From the NCBI RefSeq assembly GCF_024166365.1, contig NC_064819.1, positions 7,080,501 to 7,144,500 of the forward strand: a stretch of 64,000 bases of DNA, written 5' to 3'. Shown here piece after piece: positions 12,275 through 23,999 of this stretch. The notes beneath the pieces are model-generated. The model made no database searches, was not told the origin of the DNA, and worked only from the letters and a program-made list of their open reading frames with translations. The stretch comes from Elephas maximus indicus. Taxonomy: Eukaryota; Chordata; Mammalia; Proboscidea; Elephantidae. The number at the start of each line of letters is the position of its first letter. Position 1 is the first letter of the stretch. Made by a program: the position numbers and the translations under genes.

Positions 12275-13178
12275 TTTGCAGTTGTCAGGTGCCATCGAGT
12301 AGGATCTGACTCATTATGATTGTCCTAGATTGAATTGTGTTCCCCAAAAATATGTGTCAACTTGGCTAGTCCATGACTCTCAGTATTGTGTGTTTGTCCA
12401 CCATTTTGTCATCTGAGGTAATTATCCCATGTGTTGTAAATTCTACCTCTGCGATGTTCATGAGGCAGGATTAGAGACAGCTATGTTAATGAGGCAGGAC
12501 TCAATCTAAAAGACTGGGTGGTGTCTTGAGCCAATCTGTTTTGAGATATAAAAGACAGAATCAAGCAGAGAGACATGGGGACCTCGTACAACCAAGAGAA
12601 TAGTGCCAGGAGAACAGCACTTCCTTTGGATTTGGGGTCTTTGTGATGAGAAGCTCCTCAAGCGTAGAAGATTGATGACAAGGACCTTCCCACAGAGCTG
12701 ACAAAGAGAGAAAGCCTTCCCCTGGAGATGGCACCCTGAATTGGATTTTTAGCTTCCTCAACTGTGACAGAATAAACTTCTATTTGTTAAAGCCATGTAC
12801 CTGTGGTATTTCTGTTACAGCAGCACTGTGTAACTAAGACAAAGACCTCAGGTATAACAGAATGAAATGTTCCTGCACCGTCCTCATCATCCTTGGTATT
12901 TTTGAGTCCATTGTCGTGGCTATTATGCTAATCCATCTGATTAAAATTTTCCCTTATTTTTGCTGCCCCTCTGCTTTACTAACCATAATGTTCTTTCCTT
13001 GTGACTGGTCTTTTCTGATAATATGTCCAAAGTAAGTGAGCCAAAGTCTTGTCATCCTTGCTTCTAAGAAGCATTCTGGTTGTATTTCTTCTAAGACTGA
13101 TTTGTTCATTCTTCTGGCAGTCCATGCTGTATTAAATATTCTTCACCAAGACCGTAATTCTAATGTATTAAATCTTCA
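12275..13178 (-). mobile_element. RTE (BovB-like) LINE fragment split by an LTR
   Basis: 12275-12320 is the RTE 3' end ('ttgtcaggtgccatcgagta'). It resumes at about 12842 with 'aacagaatgaaatg' and runs through 'gcattctggttgtatttcttc'. The reading matches the plus-strand RTE at 35.1-35.8 kb in reverse complement. Confidence 0.82.
12321..12841 (+). mobile_element. Solo LTR (MaLR/ERVL-like) nested in the RTE
   Basis: Begins TGTCCTAGATTGAATTGTG and ends CTAAGACA, with 'gagatataaaag' (TATA-like) and 'agaataaac' near the 3' end. The flanks 'atgat' and 'aagac' may be a decayed five-base duplication. A fragment of the same family is at 45690-45807. Confidence 0.78.
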
Positions 13179-13376
13179 TAAGTTATTAGTTGTTAGGTGC
13201 TGCCAAGTTGGCTCTGACTCATAGTGACCTGTGCACAACAGAACAAAACACTGCCTGGTCCTGTGCCATCCTCATAATCATTGTTATGCTCGAGACCATT
13301 ATTGCAGCCACTGTGTCAATCCATCTCCTTGAAGGTCTTCCTTTTTTTCACTGACCCTCTGCTTTACCAAGTGTAC
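13179..13376 (-). mobile_element. Second RTE 3' fragment
   Basis: Restarts the RTE 3' end ('gttgttaggtgctgccaagt...gactcatagtgac') just after the previous fragment, so it is a separate insertion or a duplication. Confidence 0.78.
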
Positions 13377-13377
13377 A

Positions 13378-13456
13378 TCTATATATATGATTTTAGTATA
13401 TGACATTATATATATAAATAGTTATTTGTGTGTGTGTGTATATATACATATATACA
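13378..13456. repeat. TA/TG-rich simple sequence
   Basis: Alternating purine-pyrimidine with (TG)6 near 13429. Confidence 0.75.
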
Positions 13457-13654
13457 GCTACAGATGTTTTGTTCAGGATTTACTTTCTGGGTTTAATACC
13501 TTTGAAGCTGAGGAGTTTCAGCTATTTGTTTTCCATGGAAAAGTTTTAAATTTTGTAAGCATCTGATCTTTGTAGTTTTTTCATAGTTCACCTGTAAAAT
13601 TTTCTGGACCTAGAGGTATTTAGGAAGCTAATTCTTTGACAAAATGTCAGCTTC

Positions 13655-13735
13655 TCCCAACTGTATTTATTGATTGATTTATTCAACTGATATTTACTGA
13701 CCTAATCTATATGCTAGATATCACGCTGAGAGAGG
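13655..13735 (-). repeat. L2 3'-end fragment
   Basis: 'tttattcaactgatatttactgacc...tatgctagatatcac' is the reverse complement of the L2 tail pattern. Confidence 0.55.
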
Positions 13736-13834
13736 TATCATAAAATAAGACATTTGCATTCCCTATTTTTTTTTTTTTATTATCATAGACTATAAAAAAA
13801 AAAAAACAAACTATGCAACCTACTAATGGGGACA

Positions 13835-14001
13835 GGGAAACCCTGGTGCTGTAGTTGTTAAGAGCTATGCCTGCTAAACAGAAGGTCGGCAATTTGAATC
13901 TACCAGGCTCTCTTTGGAAACTCTATGGGACAGCTCTACTCTGTCCTATAGGGTTGTCATGAGTCGAAATCGAGTGGACAGCAACAGGTTTGGTTTGGTT
14001 T
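13835..14001 (+). mobile_element. AfroSINE, short form
   Basis: Full head and tail. AATGGGGACA (13825-13834) and AATGGTGACA (14002-14011) are the target duplication. Confidence 0.92.
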
Positions 14002-14420
14002 AATGGTGACAAACATCAAGTAAGTAATCTCAAGAATAACCCAAGGTATTTTCCACTTTCTTGGAGCTTTTATATGATTATATTTTTGTAAATATTCTTT
14101 CTTTTTTGGAAAAAAAAAAAGGATTTTCTTTCTTATTGTAGGGTACAAAGACCCTCTTTCAAGGATATGAAGGATGTTAAAGACCATGTTTCCAGAAAAG
14201 TTCTCAGTCATGTACACAAATAAGAATTTACGGAGATCTCAAGGGTCTCTTAGAACTCAAGAAGTCCATCCTTAAATTCTAGGGTAAGCGATATTTTTCT
14301 ACATCACTATTTTATTTTTACATCCTTGATTTAGAAATGTTTAAATACGTTTAACTTGCACACACTATTTCTTGATTTCTAATAATTATGTTCGATTATA
14401 TGAATGCTATGGTTTTCAGT

Positions 14421-14585
14421 GGAAACCCTGGGGCATAGTGGTTAAGAGCTACAGCTGCTAACCAAAAGGTCGGCAGTTTGAATCCACCAGGCTCTCCTTG
14501 GAAACTCTATGGGGCAGTTCTACTCTGTCCTATAGGGTCTCTACGAGTTGCAATCGACTTGACAGCAGTGGGTTTGGTTTGGGTT
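14421..14585 (+). mobile_element. AfroSINE, short form
   Basis: TATGGTTTTCAGT (14408-14420) and TATAGTTTTCGGT (14586-14598) flank it with two mismatches. Confidence 0.93.
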
Positions 14586-14598
14586 TATAGTTTTCGGT

Positions 14599-14845
14599 AT
14601 AAAAAGGCTCAAAATTGTCAAATATTCATATGGCTTCTCCCTTTTATAATCTATAAAAATGAATCTTGATAATTTTTTGCTTTTAATTCTATTGTCTGAA
14701 GTTAATCTTTATTTCTATTTTCTTTGTATTTTTGTTTGTCTAAACAAAAATTGGACATCTTTAACTTTTTTTTTTCTTTTTAAAAAATGTATCTCTTGGT
14801 TAAACTATTTTAAGAACTCAATCTATGAGATGTCATGATAATATT
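14599..14845. other. AT-rich spacer
   Basis: No feature recognised. Confidence 0.5.
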
Positions 14846-14849
14846 GATA

Positions 14850-14985
14850 CTTGATTCATAGGGTTCTCATGAAGGTTATGGGACATAAAACATTTAAAGT
14901 ATGCAGCATAGCGTATAGCACATTGCCAGGCACATATTAAGAAGTAATAAATATTCAGTATTATTATCATTATTACTAGTTATTT
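14850..14985 (+). repeat. MIR 3' part
   Basis: 'catagggttctcatgaagg...gcacattgccaggcacatatt...aataaatattcagt' is the MIR 3' half. Confidence 0.75.
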
Positions 14986-15930
14986 GTAGGGAATTTGAAA
15001 GAATTTACATTGATTCTCATAATAGATATCTGGTCTTTTGTCATTTTGTTTTGAGTATTTTCCTGATTCTCACTACATTTTTTGTATTTTGCTATACAGT
15101 ACTTTTTTTGCATGGCACCTAGCTTGCTGTTCTCTTTTTCAGTGATCTACCAGTACATATTATGTTTTTAATTCCACTTAGTGATTATCTTCACAGCTTC
15201 CAGAACTAACCTTTTCAAGTGTAAAATATTACAAACATATGGAAAACTACAGAAAGTCATGCAACTGACGACAGACACCAATGTAGCAGGCACGTTTGAC
15301 AGATGTTAACATTTTGTTTTACTTGTTTCAGATCTTTCTCTCTTAAAGGAATAAACCACAAAGCCCGGCTCCACACTCCTTAGGGAGAGCCACTGCCCTG
15401 AAGTTAGTGGGTATTAGTCTCATGTATGTTTTTATACTTCCTCTACATGAATCGTTATGTGTCTAATTATCAAAGGTAATAATTAGTGTTCCTGAGTCAT
15501 CCAATTATAAAATTTAGAATTTATTATTTTTGCACAGCACTACTGTGTTTCTTATTCTTGTTGTAACTCCGAGTTATTTATACAGAAGAAACGGTGATGG
15601 TCCAGAAGAACCTGAAGGGGACTATTTGGTGTAACCCACTTATGAAAAAACCTACAAAAAGGGGTGAGTGTCGAATGAGCGTAGGGTAAGAAAATTATGT
15701 TTCTGTAGAATTAGGTGACGCTTTTGACAAGGTAAAACTCGTGCAACTAGAAAAGACTATGACTCATGATGTGGATTTTTTTTTTTTTTTAGTTTAGTTT
15801 ATGCCGTGGATGCATTATCAATTTTCCTGATGTTTATTTCTATCCAGTCCGTTAGGTACTTTGAGCACAGAATGGTTTGCCTCCTTGGGCCGTACACAGG
15901 TGAATTTTAAGTGAACGCTACGCTTGTCAA
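14986..15930. other. Unique AT-rich sequence
   Basis: Nothing recognised beyond a T-run near 15777. Confidence 0.5.
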
Positions 15931-16136
15931 GGAGCCCTGGTGATGCAACGGTTAAGTCCTCAACCACTAACTGAAAAGTTGATGGTTTGAATCCGCTCAG
16001 AGGCTCTTCAGGAGAAAGACCTGGTGACCTACTTCCGTAAAGACGACAGTCTAGAAAATTCTACGTGGCCATTCTGCCCTGTCAGATGGGATCGCCATGA
16101 GTTGAAACTGACTCAGCGACACCTAACAGCAACAAC
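15931..16136 (+). mobile_element. AfroSINE, long form with RTE-type tail
   Basis: Ends 'ctgactcagcgacacctaacagcaacaac', the same ending as the RTE at 35.8 kb. This shows where the SINE's 3' end came from. Confidence 0.9.
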
Positions 16137-17930
16137 ATGTTCATTAAATTGTATTTTTATATCATATACATTTTCATTCAATAATTATTTTTGGTATTTG
16201 ACTTCAGTTTTGTAACTAAATTTGCTATAATCTTTTAGACTTAGCTGTTTTTTAAAGCAGTTTAATGTTTCCTATAATCTACTACTTAATCCTGACTTAT
16301 TTCTGATCGATTGGTGTACATTTACAGTAATTTTAGAATTAGGCCATTGAATACCTGAACATAACTTTAAAAACACACTTCTTCATAGCAAAAAAAAAAA
16401 AAGAAAAACAAACATTGAGATAAAAATACCTCAACAGGCTGTTTCTAACTAAATCCATTGTGGACATTGTTCTATTGTCTGTTGGTATTTGGTGTTGCAA
16501 AAAAGCAATCTGCCGTCAGCACCTGTTATCTGGCCACTCATGGAGTTTATTTATTTATTTTAGTTTTGTTATTCACAAATGTTTCCTCTATATTTCTAGC
16601 CAATATTTTGCTATATTATAGTTTACTCTGTTTTCTCAGGTCACTTTTAAGCTCTACAATGTTTATTTCCACTATCTGTTTCATAATCAGCTCTGTTAAA
16701 ATTGTTCTGCTCTCTTCCTAATAAACAGTTATTATTTAGTTAATAGTTATTTAATTAGTCTAGACCTGAGAACATACACTGCTCTGTTTATCTATTGTGT
16801 TCTTTTGCATTTTGTTTCTTTTTTATTTCCAGTGCTTATCATTACTATTTTTTTAAAGTACAACGTGTGTTCCTCATTTGTCTAGTATATCATTAACTTG
16901 ACTTTCTATACTATTACTGGAAGTTATCCAGCTTAGACTGTAATTCTGACTTTCGTAGATTTCACTGCAATCATTCCCCATCCTCTCCGTCATCTTTTAT
17001 CTTTTCATATCAACCTATTTTCTTATTCCTTCCCCTTTTCCATAAAGAAAATGTGGCCTTGTCTATGACTGAGAACAACAAATAATTTCCTGAAATTTAT
17101 TCTGTCACTTATGCAATGGTTAGTAGCAGTAGTAAGTATGCTTTCCTAAGTAGCAAGTTCTCTTTCCCGAGTTCTGAATTACTCTCTAACTCTGTTTTAT
17201 TTTCTCTAATCTCCTTGCATTTCTGTTGAGTCAACCTTGGATAGAGGGCAAATTGAGGCAGGTTTGGTGTTTATTAATAGATACAGTGTGTAGATTGCCT
17301 TTCTTTTCACTCACTGTTCACTTGGGTGCAAGTCAAATATTTTGAGATTCACAGATAGACAGTAAATTGATACACTCAGCTCTTAGCCTAATTCAGGATG
17401 CCTTTTAATCTGTTGTCTTATGTGGAACCACTGGATTGAAACAGGACAGTATCTTATCTTAAATCCCTGATGGTCTCACTACTTATAAGTTTTTTGTGTG
17501 TTGCTTGTGCACCACCTCACACTCCCACCTAGCTCTTTTCTTGTAGCAACTGTATATCCCAGAATGCAGTGCATCACAGCTTGTCTTTTAGTATGTCTCA
17601 TCAATTTGTTTTCTGGAAGATATAGTCTCAAACTAGACATAGAAAGAGAGGCACATAGAAAATGGTAGGAGAAAAGGAAGACTGGCTGCCCTAATGGCAC
17701 CAGTTTAGTTACGGGAGTCATCTGACAGATACAAACTGCTTTGTTTCTGATCTGAGGCACAGACAACAAGAACAGGAAGATTATTTTTATATCTAGATTC
17801 AGATGGACAGTTGTATTCTGTTTCTGGCTCATCACTTTCAATGCAGCTATATCAGCCTTGTAGTTTGCAGAAGATGTAGAGAAGGCTGATAGCTCAGCTT
17901 TTTGAAAGCAACATGGTGTTTCAGTTAGAA
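16137..17930. other. AT-rich sequence, no gene
   Basis: The longest open frame of the window (minus, 17479-18018, 179 codons) overlaps this stretch. It encodes poly-Lys/Phe from an A/T run and no recognisable domain, so I do not call it a gene. Confidence 0.5.
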
Positions 17931-18369
17931 TTAGTCTCAGAAAAAAAAAAAGTTTTTTTTTTTTTTTTTTGAGTAAAAGAGATATAACAAGATAGAAGTT
18001 TATCTCCCTGTCATGCAAAAGTCCAGAGGTGTGGTAGGCTAGTTGTCAGGTTTGATCCACAAGGCCCTCAGAATCCAGCCTCCTTCTATCTTGTTGCTCT
18101 GTTGTGTGTAGCCTCCATTCTCAAGGTTCCTTCATAATCCAATATGGCCATTGTCAGTCAAGGCACCCATATTCTAGTCAACAAAAAGGAGGAGAAAGGG
18201 CAAAGGATGTGAACAAACTACCTTTTAAAGAAGGTTCCCAGAAGCTTCCACGACCTTCCTGCTTACAGGGCCATGACAATCTTGAGAGTAAAGGGGACCT
18301 AGGACATAGAGTCTTGTTGTGAACAACCATGCACCCACTCAAAAAGGAAAAGGTTCTAATACTAAACAA
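17931..18369. repeat. Probable old interspersed repeat, family uncertain
   Basis: 'agaagtttatctccctgtcatgcaaaagtccag...ccttctatcttgttgctctg...tccaatatggcc' is familiar as a common placental repeat, but I cannot name it. Confidence 0.4.
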
Positions 18370-19200
18370 AGAAGGGGAACATCAGCAATGTGCAAGAGAA
18401 AAAGGAAATTAAGGAAATATTACATTTTACAATAGCATTTAAAATAATAAAATACTTAGAAATTAATCAGGAAGGTAAAAGAACTATATACAGGAAATTA
18501 TAAAACATTGCTAAAAGAAATCAGAGGATGTAAATAAATGGAAGAATATTCTGTGTTTGTGGATTGGAAGGCTTAATATAGTTAAGCTATCAAAGTACCC
18601 AAAAGCAATCTATAAATTCAATGCAATCCCCATCAAAATTCCAACAGTCTTCTTGACAAAAATAGAAAAGCCAATCATCAAATTTATATAGAAGGACAAG
18701 GGACCTAAATAACTAAAGCAATTCTAAAGGAGAAGAAAAAAGTAGGAGGACTCACACTTCCTGACTTCAAAATACACTATAAAGCTACCATAAATAAAAC
18801 AAACTGATACTGGTAAAATAACAGACACATAGACTAACAATATAATCGAAAGGCCAGAAATAAAGCTATATCTCTATGGTCAACTGATTCTAGAAAAGGG
18901 TGCTAAATCCATCTGATGGGGAAGGAAAAGTCTTTTCAATAAATGGTGCTGGGAAAATTGGATGTCCACATGCAAAAAAGTGAACTAGAATCCGATCCTT
19001 ATATCTTGCACAAAAACTAATTTAAAATTGATCAAAGGCCTTAATCTGGAAACTAAAATCATAAAATTCATAGAAGAAAATATAGCTATGAAGCTGTGGG
19101 ACCTCCTTTTGTGACAGACTGTCAGATAAGATAACAAAAGCACAAGCAGCAAAAAACTAAATAGATAAATGGGACCTCATAAAAAATAACTCTGTTATAC

Positions 19201-19571
19201 CAAAAAAAAAAAAAAAAAAAGCAAAATGTCAGCCTTTCACTTTTTCTGGTAACCATATGCTGGTGGTCCCAGACTTATGATGGTGTCCCATTCTAATGGC
19301 TTCTTCATAAGTCATTCTGACAAAGGTCAATAACTTTTTTTTAATTTTTTTCCAGTTTTCATTATTATTGCCTTTTGTTATCTGTATCTTTATAAGTTAT
19401 AACACTGAACATCTGTGAGTGAACATTCGAGAATGATAATAGCGGCAAATTACATACTGCAACATTGTACGTAGGACATATTTCTAAAGATGTGCAAAAA
19501 AAAATAAAGGATAGTCATTAAGTATGGTTCACTATAACTTTAATATGTCATAAGTCAGGGATTACTTGTAG
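19201..19571. mobile_element. Unidentified insertion inside the L1
   Basis: After an A18 run the L1 reading is lost for about 350 bases, then resumes. Its ends echo each other in inverted orientation ('cccagacttatgatgg' near 19267 and 'cataagtcagggatt' near 19549). Possibly a small DNA transposon; family unknown. Confidence 0.45.
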
Positions 19572-19715
19572 CCAATAAATGTCTAATATCCAAAACCTAC
19601 TTCTACAACTAAATAACAAAAAGACAACTCAATCAAAAAATGAGCTAAGGACTTGACAGATATTTCATCAAAGAGAATATTCAAATGACCAACAACCACA
19701 TGAAAAATTGCTCAA

Positions 19716-19927
19716 ACCCAAAACCAAACCCAATGTCGTTGAGTCAATTGCAACTTATAGTGAGTGACCCTATAAGACAAGGTAGAACTGCCTCAGGGGC
19801 TTCTAAGGCTGTAATCTTTACAGAAGCAGACTGCCACATCTTTCTCCTGTGGAGTGGCTTGTGGGTTTGAACTGCCAACCTTTTGGTTAGCAGCTGAGTG
19901 CTTAACCACTGCACCACCAGGGTTCTT
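19716..19927 (-). mobile_element. AfroSINE, long form, nested in L1
   Basis: Interrupts the L1 phrase 'aaaaattgctcaa / cattagccatta'. Both SINE ends are complete. Confidence 0.92.
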
Positions 19928-19942
19928 TCATTAGCCATTACC

Positions 19943-20103
19943 AAAAACCATTGCTGTCGAGTTGATTCTGACTCATCAAGGCCCTACAGAACTGAGCAGA
20001 ACTGTCTCATAGGGTTTCCAAGGAGCAGCTGGTGGATTCGAACTGCTGACCTGCTGACCTTTTTGTTAGCAACGAAGCTCTTTAACCTCTGTGAACCAGG
20101 CCC
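19943..20103 (-). mobile_element. AfroSINE, short form, nested in L1
   Basis: Only about 15 bases of L1 separate it from the preceding SINE. 'ctgctgacctgctgacc' shows a small internal duplication in its head. Confidence 0.92.
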
Positions 20104-20867
20104 CATTTTCCATTAGGGAGATTGTAAATCAAAACCACAATAAGATATCATATTACCCCCGTTAGAAATGATAAAAAAAACCCAGAAAATACTAGGTGTT
20201 GGTGAGGTTGTGGAGCAAACAGGAAGCCTCATCCATCGCTGGTGGGATTATAAATTGGTACCGCTGCTGTGAAAAACAGATTGGCAGTTCCTCCATTCCT
20301 CCAAAAGATGAACATAGAAGTACCACACAACTCAGCAATTCCCCTCCTAGGCATACATATATCCAAAAGACCTTAAAGCAGAGGCATAGATAGACATATG
20401 TACTGCAGTGTTCATTGCAGCACTATTGACAATTGCCAAAAAGGGGAAAAAGAACCGAAATATCCATCATCTTATGAATGGATAAACAAAACGTGGTGTA
20501 TAAATACGATAGACTGTTAGTCATAGAGAAGAATGAATTCTTGACGCATGGCACAATATGGGTAAACTTTGAGGGCATTACGCTGAGTGAGAAAAGTCAG
20601 ACACAAAAGGACAAATACTGTATGATATCACTTACCTGAAATAAGCAGTTATATAGAAACCATAAGTAGATAGTGGTCAACAGGGCCAAGAGGGAGAGGA
20701 AAAGTGGGTTCTATTTATTTATTCATTTTTGCTTAGAATGCATTGAATATATGCTAAAGGTGATGGGATAATTCAGACAAAGATAACAAGAATGATTGCA
20801 TAACTTGGATAATGTAATCAAAGTCACTAAAGTGTACGTGTAGAAATTGATGAAATATTGTATGTTT

Positions 20868-20905
20868 TGTTGTACATATATATATGTATATATCAGTATA
20901 ATAAA
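20868..20905. repeat. TA-rich run in the L1 tail
   Basis: Short (TA)n within the L1 3' end. Confidence 0.7.
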
Positions 20906-20925
20906 AGAAAGAAAGGGATAAGAGA

Positions 20926-21781
20926 GGCTGAATACAGCTAGATGGCTGGGACACCACTGTGGCTTTTCACATTTCAGGGCCTGTCATCATGCCGTTTGAG
21001 TGAAAAAATTGGAAGACGTGGAATCAGAGGCTGATCACCAGACCCCATTTTAAACCAAAGTAGAAACGCATCATAAGCCTTTAAATCTTCCACAGAGCTT
21101 AATTTTACCTTTTAATAACCGTATGTTAGAGACCATGATATAACTCAGTATTAATTGAGTTTCTAAGACCACACCTGTTTGCACTATTAAGACCGTGGTT
21201 TACTTATGAGAAAAACACTTGTGCATCTTGAAGATAAATATGTATTTTCTGAGGCTCTGAGAGGGTTTATACTGTATCAGAAACAATTCTTCAAGCCAGT
21301 AATACATGCATGTCTCGTGCTTGTGACATTTTCAAGTGGTGCATTCAAAACACATGTGAGTTTAAGTGGAAGAGGAGGTCGTAGGTGGAATGTGATCGGG
21401 GGTGCTGGAAGTGGTCTTTGTGCTTCTAATCTTTCCTCACCTCTGTACTCACAATTCCACCTGATAGCCCCCATCTAGCAAGGTTAAACCATGCAGCCTT
21501 ATATATCAAACTGTCTTCCTGAGAAGAAGCAGTTTTAACTGCTATAAACTTGTCCTTTGTTCACATGGGCATTGAACTTTAATTAATCTCTCCATTATCT
21601 ATTTAGTGGATATCCTCAAATTTGTAGAGCAAAGTTTTCATTATTAGCACCTCAAGAATTATGTTACTAACAGCTTGTTTCCTTTGCCATTTTATCATTA
21701 AATGTGACCCACTTAATAATCTTTGTTGTCCATTCCACACTCGAAACAGACCATCACCGGAAGCACACCATAGGATTTTTT
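20926..21781. other. Unique sequence, nothing recognised
   Basis: The open frames at 21206-21478 on both strands are uninformative. Confidence 0.5.
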
Positions 21782-23118
21782 TGGCCTGTTAGGTGTTGTT
21801 GAGTCACCTCTGACTCATAGCAACCCTATGTGTAATAAAACTAAATGTTGCCCTGTCCTGTGCCGTCCTCAAATTGGTGCCATGCTTGAGTGCATTGTTA
21901 CAGCCACTATCTCAATCCATCTCATTGAGAGTCTCCCTCTTTTTTGATGACTCTCTATTTTGCCCCTTCTGAGAACATGTTCAAAACATGTGAGATGAAG
22001 TCTCACCATCCTTGATTCTAAGAAGCATTATGGCTTTACTTCCACCAAGACAGATCCGTTCGTTCTTCTGGAGGTGCGTGGTATAGTCAATATCCTTCAC
22101 CAATGCCACAGTTCAAATGTGTCAATTCTTCTTTGGCTTCCTTTTTCACATTGAAGTCCAACTTTTGCACACGTAGGAGGCAATTGAAAATACCATGGCT
22201 TGAGTAGCAGAGCTCTGCTGCTAACCAAAAGATAGGCAGTTTGAATCCACCAGCAGCTCCTTAGGAATCCTAATGGGCAGTTCTACCCTGTCCTATAGGG
22301 TTGCTATGAGTCAGAATTGACTCAAAGGCAATGGGTTGGTTTTTTGAGGCAGGAGCACTTTAGTCCTTAAGGTGACATCTCTGCCATTTAGCACTTAAAA
22401 GAGGTCTCTTTGCGACGTTTTTACTCAGTGCAACACGTCATTTGATTTCTTTACTGCTGCTTCCATGCAAGTTGATTGATTTGAAAAGAATGAAATCCTT
22501 GACAACTTCAATTTATTTGCCAATTATCATGATGTTGTTTATTGGTCCAGTTGTAAGGATTTTTGTTTTATGTTGAGGTGTAATTCACACTGAAGGCTGT
22601 GGTCTTTGATCTTCATCAGTAAGTGCTTCAAGTCCTCTTTGCTTTCAGGGAGTGAGGTTGTACCCTCTGCATATCACAGGTTGTTAATTAGTCTTCCTGC
22701 AGCCCTGATGCTGTGTTCTTCATTATATAGTCCAACTTCTCATATTATTTGCTTAGCATACAGCATATATATGTATGGTGAAAGGATACAACCCTGATAC
22801 GTACCCTTCGTTCTGTTTGAACAACCACCTGTTGATCTGTGTATAGGTTCCTCGTGAGCACAGTTAAGCATTCTGGAATTCCCATTCTTCACAATGTTAC
22901 CCATAATTTATTATCCATACAGTCAAATGCCTTTGAATTAGTCAATAATATACAGGTAAACATCTATCCTTCTGGTGTTCCCTGCTTTCAGCCAAGATCT
23001 ACCTAACATCAGCAATGATACCTCTCATTCCATATCCTCTTCTGAATCTGGCTTGAATTTATGACAGTTCCCTGTCAATCTATGGCTGCAGATATTCTGC
23101 CTTAGGTAATTTTTTGGC
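21782..23118 (-). mobile_element. RTE (BovB-like) LINE remnant including reverse-transcriptase region
   Basis: Starts at the 3' end ('ctgttaggtgttgttgagtc') and extends about 1.2 kb upstream through sequence such as 'attatccatacagtcaaatgcctt' and 'ccctgatacgtacccttc', typical of BovB/RTE coding DNA in reverse complement. Many frameshifts and stops; dead. An AfroSINE interrupts it at 22196. Confidence 0.83.
22196..22340 (+). mobile_element. AfroSINE, short form, nested in RTE
   Basis: The tRNA-like head is 5'-shortened, starting near 'ggcttgagtagcagagctctgctgc'. The RTE continues on both sides. Confidence 0.88.
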
Positions 23119-23130
23119 CTAGATTATTAG

Positions 23131-23190
23131 AAATGGATGTGTGTGTGGTGTGTGCATGCGTGCATGCGCATCCGTGTGTGCGTGTCTGAT
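23131..23190. repeat. TG/CG-containing microsatellite
   Basis: (TG)n with 'gcatgcgtgcatgcgc', an alternating purine-pyrimidine run. Confidence 0.85.
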
Positions 23191-23310
23191 GTCAGTTCTG
23201 TCTTTGCTGTTAGTCGACTGTGTTTTTTATTTACATCATTGATTCGTCACTCATACCATACAATGATCATGTAAACGTTCTTCAATTTATTGCCATTTAT
23301 TCTTTCGTTA

Positions 23311-23506
23311 AGGGAACCTGGTGGCATGAACAGTTAAGCACTAACCTGGTAACCAAACAGTTAGTGCTTCAAACTGACCAGCACTTCAAGGGAGAAAGAT
23401 GTGGCAGTTTGCTTCCATAAAGATTACAGCCTTGGAAACCCTATAGGCAATTCTACTCTGTTCTATAGGGTCACTGCGAGTGATAAGCAACTTGAAGGCA
23501 ACTGGC
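23311..23506 (+). mobile_element. AfroSINE, long form
   Basis: Long-form body 'gggagaaagatgtggcag...cataaagattacagcc', slightly decayed head. Confidence 0.9.
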
Positions 23507-23517
23507 GATATATCCCT

Positions 23518-23857
23518 GTGTTGTTAGGTGCTATCGGGTCAGCCCCAGACTCATGGTGCCTCCATGTACAATGGAACAAGATGCTACCTGGCTTTGCACC
23601 ATTGCTATGACTGGTTGCAGATCAGACTTTTTGTGACCTATAGGGTTTTTTCAGTGACTGATTTTTGGAAGTAGATTGCCATGTCTTTCGTCATGAACCA
23701 TCTTAGTCTGGAAGTGCCACTAAAACCTGTTTAGCATCATAACAGCACTCAAACTTCCACTGACCCTTGGTGGCTGCATAGGAGTTTCACCAGCCATGAA
23801 TCAAACCCAGGCCCCCTGCATGGAAGATGAGAATTCTACCACTGAACCAGTACTTCC
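23518..23857 (-). mobile_element. SINE with a tRNA-Gly-like head and RTE tail
   Basis: On the minus strand the 5' end (23794-23857) contains GGTTCAGTGGTAGAATTCTC, identical to the A-box region of tRNA-Gly(GCC), then GGGGGCCTGGGTTTGATTC in place of the B box. The body has 'ggcaatctacttcc' and 'cagtcactgaaaaaaccctat', as in the AfroSINE at 2972. The 3' end 'cgatagcacctaacaa' matches the RTE end. It is therefore a head-swapped relative of AfroSINE. Confidence 0.78.
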
Positions 23858-23862
23858 TTATT

Positions 23863-23999
23863 GCCCTCTTAGTCATTGGCAACTCATCCCTCATCAGTTA
23901 TGGAATTAACTCGATACTTGTTCTCTTACTTTATTTTCCCTGCCTGCCCCTCCTGTACTTTCATACACTTTTCCCAAATCCATCTTCTTAAAACAAAGA
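23863..23999. other. Spacer
   Basis: Nothing recognised. Confidence 0.5.

Larger units (their letters stand above)
18370..20925 (+). mobile_element. Degraded L1 (late ORF2 to 3' end), interrupted three times
   Basis: ORF2-like sequence ('attcaatgcaatccccatcaaaattcc', 'cttcctgacttcaaaatacactataaagc', 'aaatggtgctgggaaaat') runs to about 19200, resumes at 19571-19715, and again at 20104 ('ggaggaagcctcatccatcgctggtgggat'-like) to its 3' end near 20925. It is full of stops. A 370-base unknown segment and two minus-strand AfroSINEs are inserted. Confidence 0.88.

Noticed and set aside
17479-18018. Longest open frame of the window, 179 codons, minus strand
   Set aside because: It includes Lys and Phe runs from homopolymers, shows no domain, and crosses into probable old repeat sequence.
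18370-20925. Active L1
   Set aside because: Only the 3' part is present, with many stops and three interruptions.
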